Source: Corallium rubrum (lineage: Eukaryota; Cnidaria; Anthozoa; Scleralcyonacea; Coralliidae). From it: DNA of 64,000 nucleotides. The notes under the pieces are model-generated. The model was given only the letters and a program-made list of their open reading frames with translations. It was not told the DNA's origin and did no database searches. Position numbers and translations under genes: made by a program. The stretch covers positions 65,607,904 through 65,671,903 of the forward strand of contig OZ035997.1 in assembly GCA_964035015.1 (NCBI GenBank), written 5' to 3'. The first letter of the stretch is position 1. Each line of letters starts with the position of its first letter. Below are positions 22,411 to 34,491 of the stretch, in pieces.

Positions 22411-22669
22411 TGTCCGACCTATTAGCCCCTGCAATATAAAACATCTTCCACCACCAATTGGCGAACTGAACAACGCACGCTCCTTCCACGCAGGCAAAGC
22501 GATCTTAAGGGAAAACAGCCTAATTAAGAGTTCGTATATATACACATATATATGCGATAAAATTCTTACCCTGACCTGGCTTGCGGTTTGTAACTTTGTA
22601 TCCATGTAAACCAGAAGCGTGCATGGGGACCGTTATTAAACACTTGACTCAATGGCCCTTTACACTGGT

Positions 22670-23457
22670 GTGTCAAAAAACGGAACCCTTAGACCCCATT
22701 TACACAAGAGCAAAAGTATCCTGATTCAATTGTTTTTTATTCCCATGACGATGAAAAACAATGTGAATCTGGATACTTTTGCTCCAGTGTAAACGGGACC
22801 TAAGAAAATTAATTAGTATTCTGTTCAAACAACTTTTATTGTAATAGTTTGAAAGCTCTGAACACCTCTGATACCCCGTTTACACGATGTCGGTACAATT
22901 TGAAAACGGAACCAAATCATGTCGGTGTGTAAATACAGGCCAAAAAGTCTTGCGTTTACACGGTGCCGGTATAATATAATGACGGATTAGCATGTGACTA
23001 TTCTCTTCCAATGAGAATTGAGAAGACTTTGTGAATACTGCTGACCCGAATAATACTGTGGTTGTATATGATCGTGATTACCGTCATCAAACTGTTACGG
23101 CACGGGCGTTTACACGACACCAGTTGGTGTTCCATTTTCATTTCATGCCGTCAAGGAACCCGTCTTCATTTTGTGCCGTTATCATGTCATTTTTGTGCCG
23201 GTATCGTGTAAACGCAAGGCCTAAACGGCATGATTTCGTTCGGTTTTCAAATTGTACCAGCATCGTGTAAACGGGGTCTGAGAGCCCGTTTACACGATGT
23301 CGGTACAATTTGAAAACGGAACAAAATCAAGCCGGCATGCAAATACAGCATATAACAATTCATGTTATTTTTGTGCCGATATCGTGTAAACGCAAGGCCT
23401 AAACGGCATGATTTTGTTCCGTTTTCAAAATGTACCGGCATCGTGTAAACGGGGATC
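22670..23457. repeat. Nested MITE cluster
   Basis: A TGGTGTGTCAAAAAACGGAA element (related to the mariner-like MITE at 24,500) is interrupted by a palindrome at ~22,686-22,802 (GACCCCATTTACACAAGAGC ... CTCCAGTGTAAACGGGACC). Next come an expanded copy (22,873-23,279) and a compact copy (23,284-23,457) of the CCCGTTTACACGAT family. All three palindromes share the end motif CCCRTTTACAC although their interiors are unrelated. Confidence 0.65.
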
Positions 23458-24410
23458 TAAGCCATGCGTAAAAAACACGGTCTTATACACATGGGAAATT
23501 AAGATAACTTGTAGTATATAAGTGTATGCATGGTGAAAGTATTTAAACGCTTTCCCCTTCCTGTTTAACTTAATGCTGATTAATTTATAACGCAGCGCTT
23601 TTAGGGCTGTCAAACTACTACAATAGGTTGTTTTAAGAGAATACTAATTCAGTTTCTTAGATAAGGGTTAATTCCGTCTTTTTTATGCACATTTTAGATC
23701 CGTGGGTATGCATAAATCGCGGGATAACAGTTGTATGATACATTTGGATGATAAGTGGAGTTTTAAGGACCAGGAAAGGGGGAGAAGCTAGGGGGAGTGG
23801 TTTGATCCCCTTGACTTTTGAGGATGTATTGCTCCTCGATCGGGTCAGTCGTCTGTGTATGCACTTGACGCCTCCATAGTCTGGTATCCTAGCAACAGCA
23901 TACAGTGGTCTTAGCGATAGGTGGTGGTGGAGGGATGGCCGTGCAGCACTCCCCAACTTTTACAAAACTGCGATATTCGGAAAATTCATAAGCCTATTCG
24001 GAAAATTAAGACCCGTTTTTCTTAAAACTATTTTAGAAGTATATATGTCAGGTATAGTTAGATATATATAGATAGTTTTAAGGTTTGTTTAGACAAGTTA
24101 ATTTATTAGACAGCTGTACTAGTCATACTCAATAGTGTACCTATAGTAGTTAATATACTTTTATCACGATATCGTGTGACGAACATTAAGTAATTATGTT
24201 TTATACAAATCTACTGAAAGTAATATCATGATCACCTCGGTTTTCATTGTTCTCGAAGGGAATGTAAATCCCGTATTTTCCTCATTATCTATGCATACGC
24301 CTTTGCCTTCTAAATTTCCCGGGGAAAATTAGTAGAAAGCAAAAGATTTCTTTGTCTACTAATTTTCCCTCATCAAGCATGCAGGGGAAAATTAGTAGAC
24401 AAAGACCCCG
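23458..24410. other. Non-coding DNA, little recognised
   Basis: Only a repeated GGGGAAAATTAGTAGA motif (24,320-24,400, both orientations) stands out. No exons were seen. Confidence 0.4.
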
Positions 24411-24412
24411 TT

Positions 24413-24815
24413 TACACTAGAGCAAAAGTATCCGGATTCACATTGTTTTTCATCCTCATGGGAATAAAAAACAATGTGAATCCGGAAACTTTTGCTCTAC
24501 AGGGTGTATCAAAAAAAAGGCTACCCTTAGAAAATATAATTAACATTCTTTTCAAATAACCTATTGTATATTGACAGCCCTGGACACCTCTGAAGTCACG
24601 GATGCCTAAAAAACAAATGGTCGTATACACCTGGGAAATTACGATAACTTCTAAACGTATGAAGGAGCATAACTGAAATAAAAATGTTAATTATATTCAT
24701 ATCAGTTCGATTAAAAATGGTTCAACTGACCACAGGGCTGTCAATATACAATAGGTTATTTGAAAAGAATGTTAATTATATTTTCTAAGGGTAGCCTTTT
24801 TTTTGACACACCCTG
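24413..24815. repeat. Truncated palindrome plus Tc1/mariner-like MITE
   Basis: 24,413-24,499 is a GACCCCGTTTACACTAGAGC palindrome that lacks its far end. At 24,500-24,815 lies an element with ends CAGGGTGTATCAAAAAAAAG and its inverse. It is flanked by TA on each side, the Tc1/mariner target duplication; it evidently interrupted the palindrome. Confidence 0.65.
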
Positions 24816-24833
24816 TATATTACTTATAATAAT

Positions 24834-26192
24834 CACAGGGAGCAGAGAAGTCAAGTATGAGTTATATTTACTGAACGTCTTACCTTTGACAACTTATGAA
24901 TCAATTCACAAACCTGGATGGCTGGATTTTCAATTCGTACGGCTTGGCAAGTTAGCAAACAAACACTTCGTGTATTAAAATTCAAGCATTCAGTACACCG
25001 CAGCTATAGTATTGTGGGCTCACATTGCCCGAACGTCAGCGAAGCTTGCTTCGGGAAGGATATGCCTAGCCGATGTGCCCCGATGGTAACCCGAATAAAA
25101 ATAGAGAAAGGGAGGAAACTCTTAACGTTCAATCGTTCGATGTCGGAAGTGCACAAATACCGGAAGCGAATGGGTAATGACTCACTAGACCAGTCGACCG
25201 TTGGAAATTTCAAGGATATTTCAAACCATAAATACATCGAACACGGAAAAACATGTTTTTGTTTCTAAATGCCGGTAAGATCTTTGAATATTAAGTGCAT
25301 TCATACGTGTACGTAAGCATATTTCGATGAGATCTGATCATATAAAAGCTTGGGCCAAAGTAGAACTTTGATTAAATTTTTAAATGCGTATAAATATGAG
25401 TCGGTCGCTTGATGCAAAACCAGGCCGGGGTATTCTCTTATTCAAGCTATAAATTTGTTCATATTTTGAGTTCGATCTTGTGAGTCAACTCCTTTGTGTG
25501 AAGCTTTATAATAATTGAAACACTGAAGTGTGACGTTTGACAGTCTAAGATAAAAATACGAATCTCGCCTGCCGTAATTACCGTCGATCGGTCGATATTC
25601 CCTTCTGTTTCAGCCAAGTTTGGTGTATGAGAATTTAAGAATTGAGATCTAGTGAAAAGACCGCTCGCTGATTTAGTTATAATAAGTGGAAAGGACAATC
25701 GTTTCTTAAAATATTAACTTGGGGGAAAACCACTTTCCACCATGTTCATATCAACAAATACGTCATTTCCGTCACCAGGTGTTGCGGTGCACATCGTACG
25801 AAAACAATCTGTAAATTTTGGCCGCCAAATATGCACCTTTAACAACCATTTCTACAAATATCTTGCACGATTTGGTGAGAATATACAATGTTTAGATAGG
25901 ATACTTAAAATACGGCTTTTTTGTTGAATCTCATGCGAGTTAGAGCAATTTGAACAAAATGGTCCAACGGCTGTTTCCTCCCTTTTCCTATTATTAAATA
26001 TATGTTGATCAATCAGCTCGCATGCGAGCCCACAATACTTTAGGCTGCGGTGTAATGAATTTGCTTGAATTTTAATACACGAAGTATTTGCTAACTTGCC
26101 AAGCCGTACGAATTGAAAATCCAGCCATCCAAGTTGTCAAAGGTAAGAAGTTCAGTAAATATAACTCATACTGGACTTCTCTGCTCCCTGTG
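24834..26192. mobile_element. Non-autonomous DNA transposon (~1.36 kb), 7-bp target duplication
   Basis: The ends CACAGGGAGCAGAGAAGTC and the inverse are flanked by TAATAAT at 24,827-24,833 and 26,193-26,199. The terminal inverted repeats extend ~165-190 bp (inner ends near 25,020 and 26,027). A 116-codon frame (24,918-25,268, +) begins inside the left repeat; I do not recognise its product. No transposase was seen. Confidence 0.6.
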
Positions 26193-26440
26193 TAATAATT
26201 AGTCACATTTTTTGACCTTTTGTGTATTAGGGGGCCTTTACACGAGCCCGGGTTGAGTGCCAGTCTGGATCAGCTCGCCATCCCCGGGTTGGCTGCTTTT
26301 TTTCCAACCCGGGTCATCTTTTCCCAACCCAGATCAGCTTTTCTCAACCAGGGTCAGCTTTTCTCAACACAAATTATCATATTACCAACACTTTACACGA
26401 GCCGGGGTCAAGTCAACCCGTGTTTACGTGAAGGAATAAT

Positions 26441-26775
26441 AGACCCCGTTTACAGTACGATGCCGGTACAATTTGAAAACGAACCAAAATCATGCCGTTT
26501 ATAGGCCTTGCGTTTACATGATACCGGCATAAAAATAACATGAAATTTTACATGCTGCGTTTGCATACAGGCATGATTTTGTCCCGTTTTCAAATTGTAC
26601 CGGCATCGTGTAAACGGGGTCTAAGATACCCCGGGTTCGGTTTACGGGTACGGGTGCCGCCATTTTTTTACTCGTAATATCTACCACGGGGGTGGTAGAT
26701 CATGGTCTACCCGTACATACGACTACGGGTACGGGTAGATTATCCGTACCCGTAAACCGAACCCGGGGTATCTTA
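26441..26775. repeat. Two adjacent nested palindromes
   Basis: 26,441-26,623 is a CCCGTTTACAC family copy. Immediately after it, 26,622-26,775 is a hairpin with TAAGATACCCCGGGTTCGGT arms and a GTACGGGTA-rich centre. Confidence 0.7.
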
Positions 26776-26785
26776 AGGTCTCTAA

Positions 26786-29454
26786 GGGGGGCAATTAATG
26801 GACCGGGCTGGACCGGTTAACCGGGCTAGCCCGCTTTATATATAAAACGCATGTTGTTTTAACATTTCGATTATATGGAAGCGGGCTAGCCCGGTTTGCC
26901 GGTTAACCGGGATGAAAATGTCCTTGTAATCGTTTTCATCCCGGCAAACCGGGCTGAAAAACTGTTGAACTCGCTTCGATACGCGTTCGTTTGCTTGTCT
27001 ATGTGAATAAACAGCGCTGAAAGGAACTGAAATAGAACATCAACGTTGTTTGCGTGTTTCGTGATCAAAGCGAAGATTTAATAAATTAATTAGTCTTCGT
27101 GAAGACGCTTTCTTGGGTTAGCTAAGACTTTAACAATCTTTTTATTAACGATGGGCTTACAAAATAAACAAGACGCCTGCTTAGGCGTTCAGACTCGGGC
27201 TACTGATTTCTGCAAATATTGCATAAGGCCTTAATTAGCGCTCGGCACAAATTCTCTATATATGGTCTTATACGAAGTACTTCGTTCCATGAAGCAATTT
27301 GGTGTAAACAAGCTTATTAGCCGAAAAATTAAACGATCTTAATACTTTCAGTAGACTAGACAAAACCACAAAACCTGTAGTGCTGAATTCGGCAGATTCA
27401 AGCGATGGTTCCGATATAGAATCATGTAAATCGTACCAACAGAAACTATTTAAAAAAGTTTTGAAAACATTTCCCAAATGAAATACGACACCTTCACGAT
27501 AGGCGATTTGTAGACGACTATAAACATATCTAAACATATTTTTGCATTATTCGGTGCCTACCAGGCTGGACCAAGCAGAAAGGCGTTTAATACTAGGTAA
27601 ACATGTATATGTTCTTTGATATTCTGTGGCTCTTTCTTGTATCTCTACTAGTCCTCAAGTCAAGTCAAGTCAAGGCTTCGGCCTTAGATTCTGATGTCAA
27701 TACGGCATTTTCTCGCGTCTGTAATATACTCGTCTATTCTGTCTTCATGGACAAACCTTGTCAGCAACATTACTGATCCACTATTGATGAAATCACCAAT
27801 ACCGCGGAAATCAGCTCAACCCAACTATTAAACACTCGAAATCTTCAAGAAACACACCAACGCCAAGCGTGTATAACCTGTGTGCTACAAATGCTATTAG
27901 GATAGTTGTCAAGAAAAATTTGAATTTGTTCAACATAATTATTAAGGTAGGAATTATGTGCAGACAAAAAATTTATCAATCATTTTCTGTAAACATTATG
28001 CAACCCTTTATTATTAACCCTTTACTGTACCGGGCAAGATTACCAGGAGGTCTCCACTTGACAAATAAAATCATGTGCCATTAGACAGAGTAAAGTAAGA
28101 AGTTGCTAAATGGCCACCATGCCAAGAATAAAACTAACATTAGTACAAGCGTACAATGATTGCCATACTTGTGTACCAAAACAATGAAATGGTGGCTGTA
28201 CTGGTGTACCAAAACAATGAAATGGTGGCTATACTGATGTACATGCCCCAAAACATAGAAATGGTAGCCATAGAACCAAAACAATGAAATGATGGCCATA
28301 CTGGTGTACCAAAACAATGAAATAGTGGCCAATCAGCTATATTGGTGTACCAAAACAATGAAATGGTGGTTATACTGGTGAACCAAAACAATGAAATGGT
28401 GGCCATACTGGTGTACCAAGTGGCCATAGGCCAGTCGGCCATACTGGTGTACCAAAACAATGAAACGGTGGCCATACTGGTGTACCAAAACAATGAAACG
28501 ATGGCCATACTGGTGTGCCAAAACATTGAAATGGTGGCCATATTGGTGTACCAAACAATGAAATGGTGGCCATATTGGTGTACCAAAACAATGAAATGCC
28601 AACCATACTGGTGTATCAAAACATTGAAATGGTCGGGCCATATTGGTGAATGTATAAACTGTTTAACAACATCGACTTTTAGTGCAAGACATCACTAAAA
28701 TAATAAACAATACAAACAAATAAAGCAAACCACAAATATTAATACCTCAATACATTTAAGCTTACATACAGCATTCACAGACACAAGTCAGTTCAGCTAA
28801 ATGACAACTTCGATGAAGATGTAAAACACAGCATGTTTACCTTTCAGTTGCAAGTTGGCTTTATCAACTTTCTTTTTTCTTTGATTTACAGCATTGAGCA
28901 ACATTTTTCAGTACCATTTAATTAATACTATAGCACATGTAAATTGTCGAGAACACAATGATCGAGAATTTTCGTAAAAGTTTGATCGAGTACTACACAT
29001 TTTTAGCGTACGGTTATCGAGATCGCGGACCAACTCACGTCTACTATAGTATAAAAGCATTGCGAGCGTGTTTATCATTAAAACACAAATTCACTTCGAA
29101 CAACACAACCAAGGCGTCAAGAGAAGAAAAAACTCGCCACTCCGGCATGAAAATCCGCCATGATGAAACATCAGCATTCGAGCTGTGACGTCTGCCTGCA
29201 GTTTCGCAAAGCCTGTTGGGGCAATATCTCGACCCAAAAAACAAAAATAATCGCGAAACCTAGACCCGTCCGACCACAGGTCGCCCGAGTAATAATAGAC
29301 TAATTAGTGTAGAACTGAAGTAAAACTAACGTAACTTTACATCATCCCGGCTTACCGGGCTAGCCCGCTCCATGCATGTAATCGTTTTGTAAACTCATCC
29401 CTGTTAACCGGGCTAGCTCGGTACCGGGCCAGCCCGGTCCATGTAATCGCCCCC
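26786..29454. mobile_element. Nested 2.67-kb Harbinger-like element
   Basis: The ends GGGGGGCAATTAATGGACCG and the inverse of GGGGGCGATTACATGGACCG are flanked by TAA (26,783-26,785 and 29,455-29,457). Repeated GGGCTAGCCCG palindromes lie near both ends. No transposase is recognisable. The interior contains a 32-bp minisatellite (28,147-28,650) and a TATAAAAG box at ~29,047 with an 80-bp leader but no convincing ORF. Confidence 0.65.
28147..28650. repeat. ~32-bp minisatellite derived from a MITE segment
   Basis: About 15 units of the type GTGTACCAAAACAATGAAAT then GGTGGCCATACTG. The same unit appears twice, inverted, as single-copy sequence in the MITE arm right of the Polinton (53,235-53,290), which is the probable source. 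Long frames on both strands are repeat artefacts. Confidence 0.85.
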
Positions 29455-29562
29455 TAAATTGACCAAAGTTCCGCACCGTCGCACCTCTCCAACCCGGGTC
29501 GACCCGGGTCTTGAAAAGGGTCACCCAGCCAGACGGGTTGACCCGGTTATCATCTAAACACT

Positions 29563-29968
29563 AAGGGCCTGTTTATATGGAGCCGAGTTACCCGGCTAGG
29601 CGAGTTACCCGGCAAGCCGAGTTGAAAAAAGATGAGTGTTTATATGAGACGAATTACTTGGCAAAGCCGCCCACGCATTATAATGGTTTCACATTCCATG
29701 AGTAGTTTCCGATTGTCTTCATAAGTGGCGCGTGCACTGTTGTGACGAATGCAACTCGGCTAGCCGAGTTACCCGGCAAGAGAGTGTTTATATGGGAATA
29801 TTTTCATCCCGGTATGCCGAGATCTCAGCTGTTTTGCCGGGATCTCGGCTAGCCGAGTTACCCGCCTGTCTCATATAAACACTCTGCCGGGATAATACAT
29901 GGCGGGTAACTCGGTTTGCCGAGTAACTCGCCTAGCCGGGTAACTCGCCTCCATATAAACAGGCCCTT
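29563..29968. repeat. Palindromic Harbinger-like MITE (CGAGTTACCCGGC)
   Basis: The ends AAGGGCCTGTTTATATGG and CCATATAAACAGGCCCTT are flanked by ACT on both sides (29,560-29,562 and 29,969-29,971). The interior has many inverted GCCGAGTTACCCGGC-type repeats. Confidence 0.65.
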
Positions 29969-30035
29969 ACTGGGACTTATTCGTAGACGGATTAACCCGG
30001 GTTGGCTCTCAACCCGGGCTCGTGTAAAGTCCCCC

Positions 30036-31402
30036 TTAGTTTAAGGGGGTGTTTATAAGGAGGCGAGCCAGGCTTGCCCGCTTTGCCGAGATGACGTTTA
30101 TTGCGTTTGCATGCATGAGAAGGGCTACCTCGCCTAGCTGGGCTGGCTTGCTTGTTGTGCTAATTGCGTAATTTATCAGTTCTGGTAAGACATGAAGTCT
30201 CATTGTTTCAAATATGAACTGTACATGAGCAAGCAGAAGTTGTGAATTGTCAATATGTCGAAAAAAGCTGATAAAAACAAATTTTATCGTGTGTGCGAAC
30301 TATACGAAGCTTTTAGTGCGGCCTGCCCGGCTAGGCGAGCCAACATCATAACCGAGATCTCGGTCTCACCCATTGACCTGTATATAACTGGACCCCTTGC
30401 TCTTGCCAAAAAAGTGTGGCCATTTGAATATGGCGTCAAATGGCGAATTTGAGTCCTTCTGCTCATGGGAGCAGCCACTGACCAGTGCTTGACACTGGTC
30501 TGTAGGCGTTTTATGCTATGTTATGTTCTTTTCGTAAAAAAAATTTTTCTCTGTTTGAAAATTGATCTAAACTAGCCATGATTTTTTCAGTTTAATATAT
30601 TTTTACGCTCCGTTGTTGGCAACTAGTGACACCTGAAGAACACCAGCTTATAGTAAGTGCAGTTAAAACTTTCAATGTAGTCTGTCGAGATACAAAATAA
30701 ATGTTTTACATCGTACGTTTTTCAGTATATGATTGATGTTTCGGGCTTAAGTTTTAAACAGTTATGTTTACTTCGTATTTGCTTGCCTTCACTGGCCCTT
30801 CTGGTTCAGATTTCAAACTCACTGGAACATTTCAACATAATTAGTACAGGATTTTTCGCAAGATTTGGCATAAGCTCATTAAATCCTTTTCGAAAAGTAC
30901 TAAAATGTGCCGAAAGCCTACGAAAAGTATTAAAATACAAGCCGTTAAATTGCCGACCTGGTATTCACTTGTCAGTTCAGTTGTCCCTTCTTCGTTTCGG
31001 CCACAAAAACAATTAAATATATATATGCAACAACAAAACCGAGTAACCGACAGGAATTAACAATATAACTGCTTTGTGTATTTATTTCTGTACCTTTTTT
31101 AACCTTTTAAAAAAGATTTGTTGTGTTTATCTTTGAAAATATCAGCGAGTCAAGGATTTTTTTCTTCATTTTCACGGGATATTTTATAAAGCCTGCGTCT
31201 GTAATCCAGTCAAAATCGCGGTCAGTGTTGTCTACCATGAGCAGAAGGACTCAAATTCGCCATTTGACGCCACGTTCAAATGGCCACACTTTTCATAACT
31301 CAAAGATAATAGGAGCAAGCGGTCCAGTTATATACAGGCCAGTGGTCTCACCAAGCGAGTCATATAAACACAAGATGCAAATTAACAAGGAATGATAAAT
31401 AT
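30036..31402. repeat. Further GCCCGGCTAGGCGAGCC element, partly inverted
   Basis: It begins GGGGGTGTTTATAAGGAGGC at ~30,045. The segment 30,340-30,475 (with GGACTCAAATTCGCCATTTG on the opposite strand) is inverted at 31,231-31,372, which ends GAGTCATATAAACAC. The right end is interrupted by or adjoins the Crypton-like element. The middle (30,480-31,230) is AT-rich, with nothing recognised. Confidence 0.5.
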
Positions 31403-31584
31403 GTTATTGACTGAGCGAGAGGTCCGTACAGGAGGATACTGCACGGTCCAGTTCTTTTTTCGCTTGTTTGTGGACCGAGCCGTAGGCGAGGTCCACAAAC
31501 AAGCGAAAAAAGAACGAGACCGTGCAGTATCCTCCTGTACGGACCGAATAAGCTCAGTCAATAAGCTATTTATTATATGGCAAA
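31403..31584. repeat. Hairpin at the 3' side of the Crypton-like gene
   Basis: The arms GTCCGTACAGGAGGATACTG ... TTTTTTCGCTTGTTTGTGGA and their inverses form a ~160-bp near-perfect palindrome. It is related in layout and terminal motifs to the solo hairpin at 1097-1254. Confidence 0.75.
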
Positions 31585-31743
31585 AGCAAAAATAGAAATT
31601 TAAATTGCTTCTTAAATGATATTTAATAAAAACAGAACTTGTTTACAAAAATTCAACATTTTCAATAAAGCCGGTAAATGGTTAATTAATTTAAGAACAG
31701 CGAAGGAAGCCAGCTAAAAAATTGTTATCTAAAATGTTATTGG

Positions 31744-33158
31744 CTACCAAAAAAAAAAGAACAAAATGTTCAAAAATGCTTTTAATTTATTCGTCTTCGC
31801 TGTCGGATTCAACAGCCGGCGCCGCTTGCGGATGCATTCAGTTTTCGAAGGCGTTTGAGCAACTGGGCCGCTCATAACCTGGATATTGAAAGAGCAGTTT
31901 TCAAACGTAGTCCCATGGAAAATACCAGCTTCTTCTACATTTTTTGTGATGCTTTGGTTTGGTTTGTATTGGATATCTACGACCGAACTCATGGTGGAAC
32001 TTGAGCTGACAGTTGATGGCTCGGTGTTTTCCGTGCGACTTAGTGCAAATGACATCTTTCGCTGGTGTTGAGTTGACGCTGATTTGTACGCATCGAGACT
32101 TTTCAGGTTGTGATGACCACTTAACTGCGCTACAAAGTTGACAGGCACATCTGAATCTAGAAGCCTTGAGATACAGGTTTTGCGAACGGAATGATTGGTA
32201 ACTCGTCCAGGCAGACCAGCGTTTTGAGCAGCTTTCGAGAGCAGCTTGCCGATTTCATTCTTTCCCAATGGGGATCTCTTGTATGTTTGATGGCCAAGTA
32301 GAAAGGAGATTCAGGCTGATTCATTAGCAAAGGACGGTGGCTTTTGAACATTTTATAATACATCACCGGGCAACGTTCATTGCCAGTTGCTTGGGCAGTG
32401 GGATAAAACGCACGACGTCCAGAAGACTCGTCTTGGCCATGGCGAGTTTTGGATCCTCTTTCTGTTTTCCAAACAAGGATTTCGTTGCCAGTTTCAGGGT
32501 CGTTTTCCAACGAAACGTCACCCCACAGAAGACGTCGAGACTCATCTCTGGCTCTGAACCCGAAATGCAAAGCCAACAACCACCAAACAGTGCGCTGTAA
32601 AGCAACGGGATTTTGAGAACCAAACTCTCCTTCGGCAAAAAGCTTGTCTTCCTCGACCTCGCTCAATACTCGAGTGGCTTTCGGACGGTTCCCTTTTCCA
32701 TGGTCGACGACCAGCTTCTTTTTCTTCGACTTTAGGACTTCTCGGGACAATTTAAATTCATCCCCCTTCAGCAAGTTTGCCGTAGATCCCTTGCTGTTGA
32801 GATACCGTTGGATACTTCGTTGAAAAGAAGTCAAAGTTGAGGGTTCGTAGACTTCGCCATTTTTTTTCGTTACATCTTTGAAGAATGGGCAAAGGAGCAG
32901 GTTCAACTGTTCAAAAGGTATATCTTCTACTCTTCTCATCTCGTTTGTTTGTTCACAAAAGTTATACCAAGTTTGTAAATCGTACTTTGTCTTCTGTTTT
33001 GTACTTTTTGGCTGTTGGTCGGCGATAAAATTGCTGAATTCATTCATGTTTGTGTTGACGTCGCGGATTTCTTCAGTGTTTGTTTCGTTTAAACTTCCCA
33101 AAACATTATCTTCTTCCGGATAATAAAAAGCATTTGGGTCCTCCTCACTCTCAGACAT
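31744..33158 (-). pseudogene. Tyrosine recombinase / DUF3504-like protein, frameshifted
   Basis: The N-terminal frame (33,158 to 32,157; 333 aa) has a charged leader, a SAM-like core-binding region (TKYDLQTWYNFCEQTNEM ...) and the first catalytic block HFGFRARDESRRLLWGDV (catalytic Arg). The C-terminal frame (to 31,744) carries TNHSVRKTCISRLL (the HxxR pair), QLSGHHNLKSLDAY (His and the tyrosine nucleophile) and a variable tail. The two frames overlap, and homology passes from one to the other near 32,285-32,292, where one base appears to be missing. The family (KIAA1958/ZMYM/QRICH1-like DUF3504) descends from Crypton transposons. Apart from the single break the catalytic residues are intact, so the copy is recently inactivated or the break is a sequence error. 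Confidence 0.75.
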
Positions 33159-33799
33159 TTCAAACTTAAAGCCGTTTCACAAAACAGAATTTTTTTAAAA
33201 AGATATAAAAAAACTTGTCAAAGATTTAAAATCCAAAATTTCCCGCCAAACCTGAGCGGTCCGTACTGTTGGTTTCCGACCGCTCAGGAACCAATCAAAA
33301 TGTTCTATTTTGGTAGATGGCCCGCTCAGAAACACTTGCCATATAATAAAGCACAAGTACGATCTCGGCAAAGCGGGCTAGCCCGGGTACCTAAATATAT
33401 GGATAGTTGAGTTCATTGTGTTTGCACTGATCAGCATTCCGACCAGACGCTACTATCTGCTTGTGTGTGGTCTGACTTAAGTTAATAGACAAATTCTGCA
33501 AAATAATCTGATGGCCTCAATGGTACATCGCTGTATAATTTTATTAAAGCTCTAGATTTGTGAAAACATTTTATGCACTTGGAAATACATTGACAGTTTT
33601 GCCACAGCATATTTAATAGAGGCAAGAGGCATGATTATTTAATATTTGTATATTAATTGTGTGTATATATATCTTGTCAAAACCCTTAGTTATAGTAACT
33701 TGTAGTTTTCAATCTTATAATTAAAAAATATAGAAGAAATGTGTAAAATTAAAATACTCTGTCTATTTTAATTAATTTACATTTTTGGACTTTCTGTGG

Positions 33800-34250
33800 C
33801 CTCCTTTGCAGGCAAGTCTGTGGGTGGAGTGGGTAAACTCAGGTGGAGTGGGCAATCTCGGGTGGAGTGGCCAATCTCAAGATAGTGGAGTGGGCAAACT
33901 TGTGGGTAAACTGAGGTGGAGTGGGCAATCTTGGGTGGAGTGGGAAAAATTTGGTGGAGTGGGTAATCTTGGGTGGAGTGGGCAATCTTGGGTGGAGTGG
34001 GTAATCTTGGGTGGAGTGAGCAATCTTGGGTGGAGTGGGCAATCTTGGGTGGAGTGGGTAATCTTGGGTGGAGTGAGCAATCTTGGGTGGAGTGGGTAAT
34101 CTTGGGTGGAGTTGGCATTTTCTTGTGTGAAGTGGGCAATCTTGTGTGAAGTGGGTAATCTTGTGTGAAGTGGGCAATCTTGTGTGAAGTGGGTAATTTT
34201 GGGTGGAGTAGACAATCTTTGGTGGATGGCCAATCTCAAGTAGGGTGGGC
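33800..34250. repeat. ~20-bp minisatellite (GGTGGAGTGGGCAATCTTG)
   Basis: About 20 units of GGTGGAGTGGGCAATCTTG, with GTGTGAAGTGGG variants toward the right. The open frames crossing it on both strands reflect the repeat only. 33,359-33,799 to its left shows no gene. Confidence 0.9.
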
Positions 34251-34491
34251 AAGGAGGTGTCACTTCGGCCACAGACTGCATAGAGTTGCTTGTGGAGTAG
34301 ACTAAAGGTTTTTGTCACATTTGAGGCAGCATGCATGTCACTTGCGATAGTAATTTCTAGTAAGAAGTATAGAATACGTAATTTTCACTGTATATGACGT
34401 TAATTTTATTTCAATTTTTCTTTTGAAGTCTTTTCAATTTGGCTTGTATTGTCTTAGCTTTTGTATATTTTCAATAGAATATGATATACAC

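Larger units (their letters stand above)
26230..30035. mobile_element. Outer Harbinger-like element with three nested insertions
   Basis: The ends GGGGGCCTTTACACGAGCCC and GGGCTCGTGTAAAGTCCCCC are flanked by TTA (26,227-26,229 and 30,036-30,038), a typical PIF/Harbinger TWA duplication. The element's own sequence is GCCCGGGTTGA-rich (26,230-26,440 and ~29,455-29,560, 29,970-30,035). Everything else inside it is later insertions: a palindromic MITE, a hairpin, a 2.67-kb element with its own TAA duplication and a 404-bp palindrome. Confidence 0.7.
31403..33358. mobile_element. Crypton-like (tyrosine recombinase) element
   Basis: It carries a DUF3504-type recombinase pseudogene (minus strand), a long hairpin downstream of it (31,403-31,584) and a GC-richer leader with repeated CCGCTCAG motifs (33,255-33,330). 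The coding part is bracketed by inverted GCCATATAATAAA motifs (31,570-31,582 and 33,341-33,353). The outer limits are estimates, because Cryptons lack long inverted repeats and make little or no target duplication. Confidence 0.55.

Noticed and set aside
24918-25268. 116-codon ORF in the 24.8-kb transposon
   Set aside because: Starts inside the TIR, no recognised domain, and an antisense frame is equally open.
28140-28698. Several ORFs with FIVLVHQYGHH-type repeats
   Set aside because: All are readings of the 32-bp minisatellite.
33777-34336. Overlapping ORFs rich in HSTQDCP or GWSGQS
   Set aside because: Translations of the 20-bp minisatellite in several frames.
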